DNA from: Aquabacterium sp.
GTDB lineage: Bacteria; Pseudomonadota; Gammaproteobacteria; Burkholderiales; Burkholderiaceae_C
Direction of reading: 5' to 3'
Length of the DNA: 64,000 nucleotides
Assembly (NCBI RefSeq): GCF_029946005.1
Contig: NZ_JAQSDR010000005.1
Span: 1-64,000 of the forward strand
In this document: positions 1 through 7,335 of the stretch, piece after piece
Layout of the letters: the number at the start of each line of letters is the position of its first letter
How positions within the stretch are numbered: the first letter of the stretch is position 1
Made by a program: the position numbers and the translations under genes
Notes under the pieces: model-generated
Seen by the model: the letters and a program-made list of their open reading frames with translations, nothing else
What the model was told of the DNA's origin: nothing
Database searches by the model: none

Positions 1-126
1 CGTGCGCAGCACGCATCAACATCTGACCGGCCGTGGTTGTTTGAACGAAGCGGATGAAATCCGCGCAGTGAGTTCCACGGCCCCACCTCGGCGCGAGCAT
101 CGCAAGGCAGTCCCGCGCAGCGGGAC
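1..126. repeat. Candidate structured dispersed repeat (three palindromes)
   Basis: No credible gene lies in bases 1-214. The stretch holds three perfect inverted repeats: GGCCGTGG at 29-36 pairs with CCACGGCC at 75-82; inside that loop GCGGAT (50-55) pairs with ATCCGC (59-64) over a GAA loop; and GTCCCGC (110-116) pairs with GCGGGAC (120-126) over GCA. No T-tract follows, so it does not look like a simple terminator. The layout resembles short intergenic repeats that I recall from Comamonadaceae genomes, but this is memory and not a database match. Bases 127-214 show nothing clear. Confidence 0.4.
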
Positions 127-214
127 CACCAAGCTGAAGCCCTGACGGAGACTGGCCCAGCCCGCGCCCCGCGCTGCCAAGACAAACCGCTCAAACCTGA
201 GCGCACCAAGGCAC

Positions 215-430
215 TCAGCAGGCGTCGTCGAGGATGAGCAGCGCCTCATCGCGCCAATAGGCAGCGGCCGCAAAATAGCCCTCCCATACGCAGCCATTGC
301 AGCCACGCCCACAGCAGGTGGTGGGCTCAGGCGGTGGTTGCCGCAACTCAACACCACGCGCCTGCGCCTGGGCTTGCAGGGCGGCAAACATGCGCTGGGC
401 CGAAGCCAGGTCGGTGAGCGGAAAGTCCAT
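215..430 (-). CDS. Oxidoreductase-like domain small protein
   Basis: A 71-residue protein with the Cys-rich signature of the 'oxidoreductase-like, N-terminal' family: a PPPEP stretch followed by CCGRGCNGCVWE, then an aromatic/acidic tail. The four clustered cysteines suggest metal or redox-cofactor binding; no reaction is established for the family. I chose the ATG at 430. An in-frame TTG at 457, directly after the stop of the upstream methyltransferase gene, would add LPLPLP encoded by a (GGCAAC)3 repeat and is possible by translational coupling. It follows the methyltransferase gene on the same strand and is probably cotranscribed with it. Confidence 0.7.
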   Translation of the reverse strand: MDFPLTDLASAQRMFAALQAQAQARGVELRQPPPEPTTCCGRGCNGCVWEGYFAAAAYWRDEALLILDDAC

Positions 431-458
431 GAACGGCAACGGCAACGGCAACGTCAAC

Positions 459-1622
459 TCAGGCGCGAACCCCGAGGCGCCACAGCGAGGTCAGCTCCGC
501 CTGGCGGGCCACGTGCAAAGGGTCGTTGTCGTCGGTGGCCTTGGGATGGTGGGGCTTCACGTCAAGGCGGGCGATGATGGTGAGTCCGGCGCCATCAATG
601 GCCGCCTGCAACTCGGCCCGCGAACGCAAGCCCAGGTGCTCGGCCAAGTCGGACATGATCAGCCAGCCTTCGCCGCCGGGTTCCAGGTGAGCGGCCAGGC
701 CGTTCAGGAAGCCCTTCAGCATGCGGCTGTCAGGGTCGTAGACGGCGTGCTCGATGGGGGAGCTGGGTCTGGCTGGCACCCAGGGTGGGTTGCAGACGAT
801 CAAGGGCGCGCGGTCTTCGGGGAACATGTCTGCCTGCACGATGTCCACTTTGGCGGACAGGCCCAGTCGGTCGATGTTCTCGCGTGCGCAGGCCAGTGCT
901 CGCGGGTCCTGGTCGGTGCCGACCACACGGCTCACGCCACGCCGGGCCAGCACAGCAGCGATCACGCCAGTGCCCGTGCCGATGTCGAAGGCCAGCGCTT
1001 TGTTGGCGGGCAGCGGGGCCTTGGCCAGCAGGTCGATGTACTCGCCCCGCACGGGCGAAAACACGCCGTAGTGCGGATGGATGCGGGCTTTGAGGAAAGG
1101 GATCTCGACCCCTTTCTTGCGCCACTCGTGCGCACCAATCAGGCCCAGCAGTTCGCGCAGGGACACCACGCTCGCTTCGCTGCCCAGGCCATAAGCTTCC
1201 ACGCAGGCTTGCTGCGCATCGGGCGCGCGGCGCAGTGGGATGGTGTGGTCAGCGTTCAATGGGATCAGCACCGAGGCCAGAACGCGCGCGCGCTGCGCCT
1301 GGGCCTGGCGATGCAGGTTGAAGGCCTCGGCCGGTGTCGCTGAATTTTTGCGGGTCTTGCGATCGTTGCGCCGCGCCAGGGCTTGCACCAGGTGGCGGGC
1401 GTTCTGATAGTCGCCACGCCACAGCAGGCCGGTGCCTTCGCAGGCCAGCCGGTAGGCGGTGTCGGCGCTCATGCGGTCATCGGCCAGCACGACGCGCTTG
1501 GGCGGCGGGGCAGCGCTTTCAGAACGCCAACGGGCGGATTGATTTTGCTCGGCCTCGATCCAATGGACGCAAGGGAAGGGCGCTTCTTCGAGCGCGGAGG
1601 GGGAGGGTGTGTTGAGACTCAT
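459..1622 (-). CDS. Class I SAM-dependent methyltransferase
   Basis: A 387-residue protein. The C-terminal half is a Rossmann methyltransferase: SAM-binding motif I FDIGTGTGVIAAVLARRG, an acidic loop TDQDP, and the catalytic-type motif CNPPWVP, as in N5-glutamine and some base N-methyltransferases. The N-terminal ~170 residues are a separate domain containing HWIEAEQNQSARW and a basic segment; they may recognise the substrate. The target is unknown. It is not PrmC, which is encoded separately at 60847-61677. The start is an ATG at 1622 with a weak purine-rich stretch upstream. It is likely the first gene of a two-gene unit with the small Cys-rich protein. Confidence 0.8.
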   Translation of the reverse strand: MSLNTPSPSALEEAPFPCVHWIEAEQNQSARWRSESAAPPPKRVVLADDRMSADTAYRLACEGTGLLWRGDYQNARHLVQALARRNDRKTRKNSATPAEAFNLHRQAQAQRARVLASVLIPLNADHTIPLRRAPDAQQACVEAYGLGSEASVVSLRELLGLIGAHEWRKKGVEIPFLKARIHPHYGVFSPVRGEYIDLLAKAPLPANKALAFDIGTGTGVIAAVLARRGVSRVVGTDQDPRALACARENIDRLGLSAKVDIVQADMFPEDRAPLIVCNPPWVPARPSSPIEHAVYDPDSRMLKGFLNGLAAHLEPGGEGWLIMSDLAEHLGLRSRAELQAAIDGAGLTIIARLDVKPHHPKATDDNDPLHVARQAELTSLWRLGVRA

Positions 1623-1646
1623 TGGGGCTTTCCCAATGAGTGTAAG

Positions 1647-1946
1647 TCAGGCTTGCAGGTTGAGCAGCGTGCCCATCATGTCCTGCTGGGTGCGCACGGT
1701 GTGCAGGTTGGCCTGGAAGGAATAGGTGGACGAGATCTGCTGCACGATGTCGGCGGCCAGGTCGTGCCCGATGGTCTGGGTTTGTTCGATGGTGGTGGCC
1801 ACGCCCCCGTTGGGCAACTCGCGTTGGCTGACGACCTCGCGTTTGAAATTCGACGTCTGGCTGTTGGCGACGTTATGGGCCGAGCTGTCCAGGTGCTGGA
1901 GGGCTGCGGTCATGCCGGATCGGCCGATCGATGAGACTGCGTTCAT
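1647..1946 (-). CDS. Miniature flagellar rod/hook-like protein (orphan)
   Basis: A 99-residue protein that reads as the two ends of a flagellar rod/hook protein joined together. The N-terminus has SSIGRSGMTAALQHLDSSA followed by HNVANSQTSNFKR, matching the rod-family start (SGM..A...L...A.N.AN..T..YK). The C-terminus, YSFQANLHTVRTQQDMMGT then LLNL, matches the FlgC/FlgG/FlgE C-terminal coiled helix. The central domain of real rod proteins (130 or more residues in total) is missing. The start is the ATG at 1946 with GAGG six bases upstream; an upstream start at 1970 is less likely. No other flagellar gene is in the window. Its role is unknown; it could be a minor axial component or an assembly decoy. 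Confidence 0.7.
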   Translation of the reverse strand: MNAVSSIGRSGMTAALQHLDSSAHNVANSQTSNFKREVVSQRELPNGGVATTIEQTQTIGHDLAADIVQQISSTYSFQANLHTVRTQQDMMGTLLNLQA

Positions 1947-2040
1947 GGTGAACCTCAAGATCAATGACACAAGCTGTCAATGAAATGTAGGTCTTATCCG
2001 CAGACTGCGCTGACCGATAAGTGGCCAGGGCGGGAATTGT

Positions 2041-2382
2041 TCATGGTGGGGGCGCTTTGGGTGGCGCTTTGCACTGCACGGCCATCTGCGCCTTGTTATT
2101 GGTGGGGGTGTTGAGGTTGCCGGTGATGCGGTCCCACAGGCGCACGGGGTAGAGCTGGTCGTTGGCCATGCGCTGGTAGTGGTGCGACTGGCGCCGCACG
2201 TCGTAGCCGTGGGGGCACAGGCGTTGGGCCTCGGTTTCCAGCTGCGCGATGCTGGTGCCTGCCAGCTCGTAGGCGGCTTCACCGCCGCCCATGGCCACAG
2301 GGGTCACCTGCACGGTGGCGCACCCCATCAGGGCGGCCAGGGGCAGGGCGGTGGTCAGAGTTCTCAGGCGCAGGTGGTTCAT
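2041..2382 (-). CDS. Small predicted lipoprotein downstream of cphA
   Basis: A 113-residue protein with a lipoprotein signal peptide: basic start MNHLRLR, a hydrophobic stretch, then the lipobox LMGC (Cys ~21). The mature part has no recognised domain; two cysteines (RLCPHGYD and VQCKAPP) could form a disulfide, and the tail is Pro/Lys rich. The ATG at 2382 lies two bases after the cphA stop codon, so the gene is almost certainly translationally coupled to the cyanophycin synthetases. Function is unknown. The tight linkage suggests an envelope-associated accessory, but chance operon membership is possible. Confidence 0.7.
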   Translation of the reverse strand: MNHLRLRTLTTALPLAALMGCATVQVTPVAMGGGEAAYELAGTSIAQLETEAQRLCPHGYDVRRQSHHYQRMANDQLYPVRLWDRITGNLNTPTNNKAQMAVQCKAPPKAPPP

Positions 2383-2384
2383 CT

Positions 2385-4961
2385 TCAGGCAGGCGTGGAT
2401 TCGGCGACGCGTTTGGCCAAGTGTGCCAGCGCGTCTTCCACTTGATCCACCAATATCAGGCACAGATCCCCCGGAGACAAGCGGTGCAGGGCGGTGTCGA
2501 TGGCCACGAACTCGCCGCGGATCTCGTCGATGTTGCGGGTGCGCTTGGCGTCTTTCAGGCCATCGCGCAGCAGGGCCAATACCTCGCCGTCTACGCGGCC
2601 GCGCTGGCAGGCGTCCTGGAACAGCAGCACGTCGTCAAACGCATCGCCCAGGATGGCGGTCTGTTCGCGGATGTCGTCGTCGCGGCGGTCGCCCGCACCG
2701 CTGATCACCACCGAGCGGCGTTTGGCCGGGATGCCCTCCACGGCGGCCACCAGGGCGCGCATGGCGTCGGGGTTGTGGCCATAGTCGGCGATGACGGTGG
2801 CGCCCTTGTAGTCCATCACATTGAAGCGACCAGGGGCGTTGTCGGCGTCGTTCACGAAACTGGCCAGGCCGCTGCGCACGGCATCCCAGTCCAGGCCCAC
2901 GCCCCAGGCAGCGGCCACGGCGGCCAGCACGTTCTCAACCTGGAAGCCGATGGTGCCGTTGCGGGTGATGGGGATGTCGCGCAGCGCGATGCGTTCGCGC
3001 CAGGCGCCTTGTGCGGCCACGATCGCGTCGCCATCGACGAACACGGTGCGCTTGTTCTGCGCACGGTGGGTGGCCATCACGGGGTGGTGGTGGTTCTGCG
3101 CGAAGAAGATGATTTCGCTCACGCACTTGCTGGCCATGGCCGACACATTGGGGTCGGCGGCGTTCAGCACGGCATAGCCCTTGGGCGACACGTTCTGCAC
3201 GATCACCCGTTTGAGCACGGCCAGGTCTTCGACCGTGGTGATGTAGTTCAGGCCCAGGTGGTCGCCCGAGCCGATGTTGGTGACCACGGCCACCTGGCAG
3301 CGGTCAAAGCCCAGGCCTTCGCGCAGCACGCCGCCACGCGCGGTCTCGAACACGGCGGCATCCACGTCGGGGTGCATCAGCACATTGCGGGCGCTCTTGG
3401 GGCCGCTGCAATCGCCGCTGTCGATCTGGCGGCCTTCGACGTAGACGCCATCAGTGTTGGTCATGCCCACGCGCAGGCCGGTGGCGGCCAGCAGATGTGC
3501 GATCAGGCGCGCGGTGGTGGTTTTGCCATTGGTGCCCGTGACGGCCACGACCGGGATGCGGCCATCGTCGCCCGGGCCGAAGAGGTTGGCCACCATGGCC
3601 TCGCCCACCTGGCGGCCCTTGCCGTAAGACGGCGTCAGGTGCATGCGCAAGCCTGGCGCGGCATTCACTTCAACGATGCCGCCGTGCTGGTCTTCCAGGG
3701 GCTTGAGCACGGTCTCGCAAACCACGTCCACGCCACAAATGTGCAGCCCCACCATCTGCGCGGCGGCCACGGCGCGCGCCGCGACTTCGGGGTGCACGTC
3801 GTCGGTTACATCGGTGGCGGTGCCGCCGGTGCTGAGGTTGGCGTTGTTGCGCAGGATGACGCGGCGGCCCTTGTCGGGCACCGAGTCGGGTTTGAGGCCC
3901 TGCACATCCAGCCGCGCCACGGCGATGTCGTCAAAACGGATCTTGGTGAGCGAGGTGGCGTGGCCTTCGCCGCGCTTGGGGTCCTGGTTGACGATGTCGA
4001 CCAACTGGCGCACGGTGTGCTGGCCATCGCCGATCACTTGTGGTGGGTCGCGACGGGCGGCGGCCACCAGGCGGTCGCCGACGACCAGCAGGCGGAAGTC
4101 GTCGCCGGGCAGGTATTTCTCAACCATGACTTCGCCATGCTCGGACGCGGCTTTGTAAGCGATGCCCAGGTGCTCGCGGCTGACGATGTTGACTGTCACG
4201 CCCTTGCCCTGATTGCCATCTTGCGGCTTGACGACCACGGGCAGGCCGATTTCGAGGGCCACGGCCCAGGCTTCATCCAGCGATTGCACCGGGCGGCCCA
4301 TGGGCACGGGCACCCCGGCCGCGTGCAGCAGTTTTTTGCTCAGGTCCTTGTCCTGCGCGATGGATTCGGCCACGGCGCTGGTCGAGTCGACCTCGGCGGC
4401 CTGGATGCGGCGCTGGCGTGAGCCCCAGCCAAACTGCACCAAGCTGCCTTGCGTCAGGCGGCGCCAGGGGATGCCGCGCGCTGCAGCGGCCTCGACGATG
4501 GCGCCCGTGCTGGGGCCCATGCGCTCGCTCTCATCCAACTCGCGCAATTGCGTGATGGCGGCGGCCACGTCGAAGTCGCTGCCGTTCAGGGCGGCATTGA
4601 CCAGGGCCTGCGCCAGCTCGAAGGCCAGGCGGCCGACGGCTTCTTCCGAGTACTCGACCACGGCCTGGTACACCCCGGGCTCCACCGTGATGGCCGTGCA
4701 ACTGAACGTGACGGGGCAGCCGGCCTGCGCTTGCAGCGCCAGCGCGGCGGTTTCCAGCACATGCGCCAGCGAGACCTTGGTGTTGGCGCCCCGGTGCTGC
4801 AGCGCGCCGATGGTCGGGAACAGGGCACGCACGCGCGCCTCGAAGCCCGGCAGGTTGACGATTGAGCGTTCGGCCTCGGTGCAGGCCACGATGGCCTCCA
4901 TGGCGGTGTGTCGGCTCCAGAGGTTGGGGCCCCTCAGTGCCCGGATGCGGGAAACGTCCAT
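2385..4961 (-). CDS. cphA: Cyanophycin synthetase CphA
   Basis: An 858-residue enzyme that makes cyanophycin, a poly-Asp backbone with Arg side chains, by two ATP-dependent ligations in the cytoplasm. The N-terminal domain starts with IRALRGPNLW. A central ATP-grasp domain (about residues 210-470) includes VVKPQDGNQGKGV and EVNAAPGLRMH and adds Asp or Arg. A Mur-ligase-like C-terminal half has an intact P-loop GTNGKTTT near residue 475 and a full C-terminal Mur domain with DYGHNPDAMRAL. Length matches canonical CphA. It lies 28 bases downstream of the second synthetase on the same strand and is followed by the lipoprotein gene. No cyanophycinase gene is in the window. Confidence 0.95.
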   Translation of the reverse strand: MDVSRIRALRGPNLWSRHTAMEAIVACTEAERSIVNLPGFEARVRALFPTIGALQHRGANTKVSLAHVLETAALALQAQAGCPVTFSCTAITVEPGVYQAVVEYSEEAVGRLAFELAQALVNAALNGSDFDVAAAITQLRELDESERMGPSTGAIVEAAAARGIPWRRLTQGSLVQFGWGSRQRRIQAAEVDSTSAVAESIAQDKDLSKKLLHAAGVPVPMGRPVQSLDEAWAVALEIGLPVVVKPQDGNQGKGVTVNIVSREHLGIAYKAASEHGEVMVEKYLPGDDFRLLVVGDRLVAAARRDPPQVIGDGQHTVRQLVDIVNQDPKRGEGHATSLTKIRFDDIAVARLDVQGLKPDSVPDKGRRVILRNNANLSTGGTATDVTDDVHPEVAARAVAAAQMVGLHICGVDVVCETVLKPLEDQHGGIVEVNAAPGLRMHLTPSYGKGRQVGEAMVANLFGPGDDGRIPVVAVTGTNGKTTTARLIAHLLAATGLRVGMTNTDGVYVEGRQIDSGDCSGPKSARNVLMHPDVDAAVFETARGGVLREGLGFDRCQVAVVTNIGSGDHLGLNYITTVEDLAVLKRVIVQNVSPKGYAVLNAADPNVSAMASKCVSEIIFFAQNHHHPVMATHRAQNKRTVFVDGDAIVAAQGAWRERIALRDIPITRNGTIGFQVENVLAAVAAAWGVGLDWDAVRSGLASFVNDADNAPGRFNVMDYKGATVIADYGHNPDAMRALVAAVEGIPAKRRSVVISGAGDRRDDDIREQTAILGDAFDDVLLFQDACQRGRVDGEVLALLRDGLKDAKRTRNIDEIRGEFVAIDTALHRLSPGDLCLILVDQVEDALAHLAKRVAESTPA

Positions 4962-4989
4962 CAGCGTGTCTTTCTTCTTGTGCTTTGCG

Positions 4990-7209
4990 TCAGCGGGCGT
5001 AGGTGAAACCGAGCGCGGGCCGGGCCGGCGAGAGGTCGGCGTCGAAGGTTTCGATGCCCGCGGTGATCAGGTCGGGCTTGATGTCCAGCGCCCAGGCAAC
5101 GGCCACGGCGGCCAGCAGGGTGTCGGACGACACGGGCGTGCCGCGTCCTTGGCGCAAGGTCAGGCTGCTCAGCTCGCTGAGGGTGTTTTCAAACGCCCCA
5201 TTGGCCAGCACCACGATGCCGTGGCGCATGAAGACGGCGCGGCCGCCTTCCGCGCGGTGCGCCACGATGGTGGCCAGCTGAGGGTCTTCGCCGTACAGCA
5301 GGGCTTGGCCGTCGCACAGAGAGGCCATGGCCGCGATGCGCTCGTCGTTCGCGTTCAGCACGGCCACGCCTTCGGGCAAGACCACGTCCACCTGCGTGCG
5401 CATGACCTTGACCAGTTGGTCGGACTCGGTGATGTCGAACTCGGCGAGCTCGGCGGCGCCCTCCAGGTCGGTGACCACGCCCACCTGGCAGCGGTCGTAG
5501 GGCAGGCCGTCGCGCAAGATGGCACGGGCGCTGCTTTCAAACACGGCAGCTTCGACCGAGCGGTTCATCAGCAGGCGGTGGCCGGCTTCCCAGTGGGCGG
5601 CATCCTGGCGCTCCACGTGGCGGCGGTCCAGGAACAGGCCATCCCCGCAGGCCAGGCCCACGTACTTGCCGCTCAGGTGGATCAACCAGGTGATCAGGCG
5701 CGACAGGGTGCTGGTGCCTAGCGAGCCGGTCACGCCCACGATGGCGATGCGGCCGTCGTCGTCTTGCGGGAACAGATGGTCGACGATGGCGCGTCCCACT
5801 GGACGGGGCGAACCTTCGGCCGGTTTCAGGTGCATCAGCAGGCCAGGGCCCGCGTTGACTTCAACGATGGCGCCGCCTTGCGATTTCAAAGGGCGGGAGA
5901 TGTCTTGCGCGACCACGTCCACCCCGGCGATGTCCAGGCCCACGACCCGCGCGGCCAGCGTGACGGCGTGTTCCACCTCCGGGTGGACCTCGTCGGTGCA
6001 GTCCAGGGCGACGTTGCCATTGCGCTGGATCAGCACCTGGCGGCCGGGATCGGGGATGGCGTCGATGCTGAGGTTCTGGCGCTGCAGGTCCAGCAGCACG
6101 GCCTCGTCTTCCAGCGGCTTGATGATGTTGAGCGGGAAGTCCTCGTTCAGACCACGGCGCGGGTCGGTGTTCAGCTGGGTGTCAATCAACTGCATGACGG
6201 TGGCGTGGCCGTCGCCCGTCACCCAGGCGGCTTCGCCCCGGGCGGCGGCGACCACTTTGCCGCCCACCACCAACAGGCGGTGCTCGTGGCCACGGATGAA
6301 TTTCTCGACCAAAACCTCGCTGCCATGCCGGTCGGCCACTTCAAAGGCGGCCTCGACCTCGGCCTGGGTGTTCAGGTCCAGGGCCACGCCTCGGCCATGG
6401 TTGCCGTCGCTGGGCTTGACCACGACGGGCAGGCCGATGTCTTGCGCGGCCTCCCAGGCGGCGGATGGGCTGTCGACCACCTCGCCCTCGGGCACGGGCA
6501 CGCCGCAGGCCTTGAGCAGGCCCTTGGTCAGGTCCTTGTCGCTGGCGATGCCTTCGGCGATGGCGCTGGTCAGGTCGGTTTCGGCCGTCCAGATGCGGCG
6601 CTGGCGGGCGCCATAGCCCAACTGGACCAGGTTGCCGTCGTTCAGTCGGATGTGGGGAATGCGCCGGTCGGTGGCGGCGGAGACGATGCACGCGGTGCTG
6701 GGGCCGAGGTAGCAGTCGTCCACCTGGTCGCGCACCTTGGCCACCGCGGCGGCCACGTCAAAAGGCTGCGCGTTGATGGCCGCCATCAGCAGGCAGTGCC
6801 CTTCGGCCAGGGCGGCGCGGGCCACATGCTCGTCACGCGCGCGGAACACCATGCGGTAGACGCCGGTGGTCGAGGTGCTGCGGGTCTGCCCGAAACCGGT
6901 GGGCATGCCCGCCAGGTTCAGCAGCTCGATCACCACGTGTTCCAGCACGTGACCGGCCCAGGTGCCTTCCTTCAGGCGCTCCAGGAAGCCGCCGCGCTCG
7001 CCTACGCCGCAGTGGTGCTCAATCAGGGCGGGCAATTGGGCCACCAGCCGGTCGTTGAAGCCGGGCAGCAGGTTGGAGGGGTAATCTTCCAGCAAACCCA
7101 AGTCCAGCCAGACTTCCAGCACGGGGCGGTAGGTCCAGACATTGGGGCCGCGCAAATAATTGATGCGCAGCAGTTTGATGTCGTCCATTCTTGTCATGTT
7201 CTTGTGCAT
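4990..7209 (-). CDS. Second cyanophycin synthetase, CphA'/CphA2-like
   Basis: A 739-residue paralogue of the neighbouring CphA. The ATP-grasp half looks competent: VVKPSDGNHGRGV, LVEKFIRGHEHRLLVV and EVNAGPGLLMH. The Mur-ligase half is degenerate. Its P-loop reads GSLGTSTL where CphA has GTNGKTTT, so the ATP-binding Lys is Thr, and the protein ends shortly after the Mur central domain without the ~120-residue C-terminal Mur domain. Cyanobacterial CphA2 enzymes with a reduced Mur domain polymerise beta-Asp-Arg dipeptides using only ATP-grasp; a similar role is inferred here. Starts at 7209, 7197 and 7188 (all ATG) are possible, none with a strong ribosome site. It is first in a cphA'-cphA-lipoprotein operon. 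Confidence 0.9.
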   Translation of the reverse strand: MHKNMTRMDDIKLLRINYLRGPNVWTYRPVLEVWLDLGLLEDYPSNLLPGFNDRLVAQLPALIEHHCGVGERGGFLERLKEGTWAGHVLEHVVIELLNLAGMPTGFGQTRSTSTTGVYRMVFRARDEHVARAALAEGHCLLMAAINAQPFDVAAAVAKVRDQVDDCYLGPSTACIVSAATDRRIPHIRLNDGNLVQLGYGARQRRIWTAETDLTSAIAEGIASDKDLTKGLLKACGVPVPEGEVVDSPSAAWEAAQDIGLPVVVKPSDGNHGRGVALDLNTQAEVEAAFEVADRHGSEVLVEKFIRGHEHRLLVVGGKVVAAARGEAAWVTGDGHATVMQLIDTQLNTDPRRGLNEDFPLNIIKPLEDEAVLLDLQRQNLSIDAIPDPGRQVLIQRNGNVALDCTDEVHPEVEHAVTLAARVVGLDIAGVDVVAQDISRPLKSQGGAIVEVNAGPGLLMHLKPAEGSPRPVGRAIVDHLFPQDDDGRIAIVGVTGSLGTSTLSRLITWLIHLSGKYVGLACGDGLFLDRRHVERQDAAHWEAGHRLLMNRSVEAAVFESSARAILRDGLPYDRCQVGVVTDLEGAAELAEFDITESDQLVKVMRTQVDVVLPEGVAVLNANDERIAAMASLCDGQALLYGEDPQLATIVAHRAEGGRAVFMRHGIVVLANGAFENTLSELSSLTLRQGRGTPVSSDTLLAAVAVAWALDIKPDLITAGIETFDADLSPARPALGFTYAR

Positions 7210-7335
7210 TCTGGCGGCCGTTCAGGCGGCGCGCGACTCGGGATTGTGCTTGAGGACACCGGGGCTGCTCACAGTCACCCTGGCCGAAAGTGGCACCGAT
7301 TCGGCGAGAATCCGCGATTGCGCTACGAAATCAAA

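Noticed and set aside
433-450. (GGCAAC)3 triplicate as a regulatory repeat
   Set aside because: On the minus strand it simply encodes LPLPLP just before or at the start of the small Cys-rich protein.
1993-2021. CTTATC...GATAAG inverted repeat and a GCGGATAA flagellar-type -10 upstream of the mini rod gene
   Set aside because: No TAAA-type -35 at the right spacing; arms are short and far apart. It may be an operator but cannot be supported.
2421-4421. Long open frame (666 codons) on the plus strand opposite cphA
   Set aside because: Antisense to a full-length, motif-complete CphA. The His/Ala/Gly-rich composition is what high GC at third positions produces on the opposite strand.
7291-7310. 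TGGCAC in the cphA'/exporter gap as a sigma-54 promoter
   Set aside because: No TTGC element at the required distance after it.
5764-7335. N-terminal extension of the ABC exporter frame
   Set aside because: It runs antisense through cphA' and its translation has no domain. The ATG at 7336 begins sensible protein sequence in the divergent gap.
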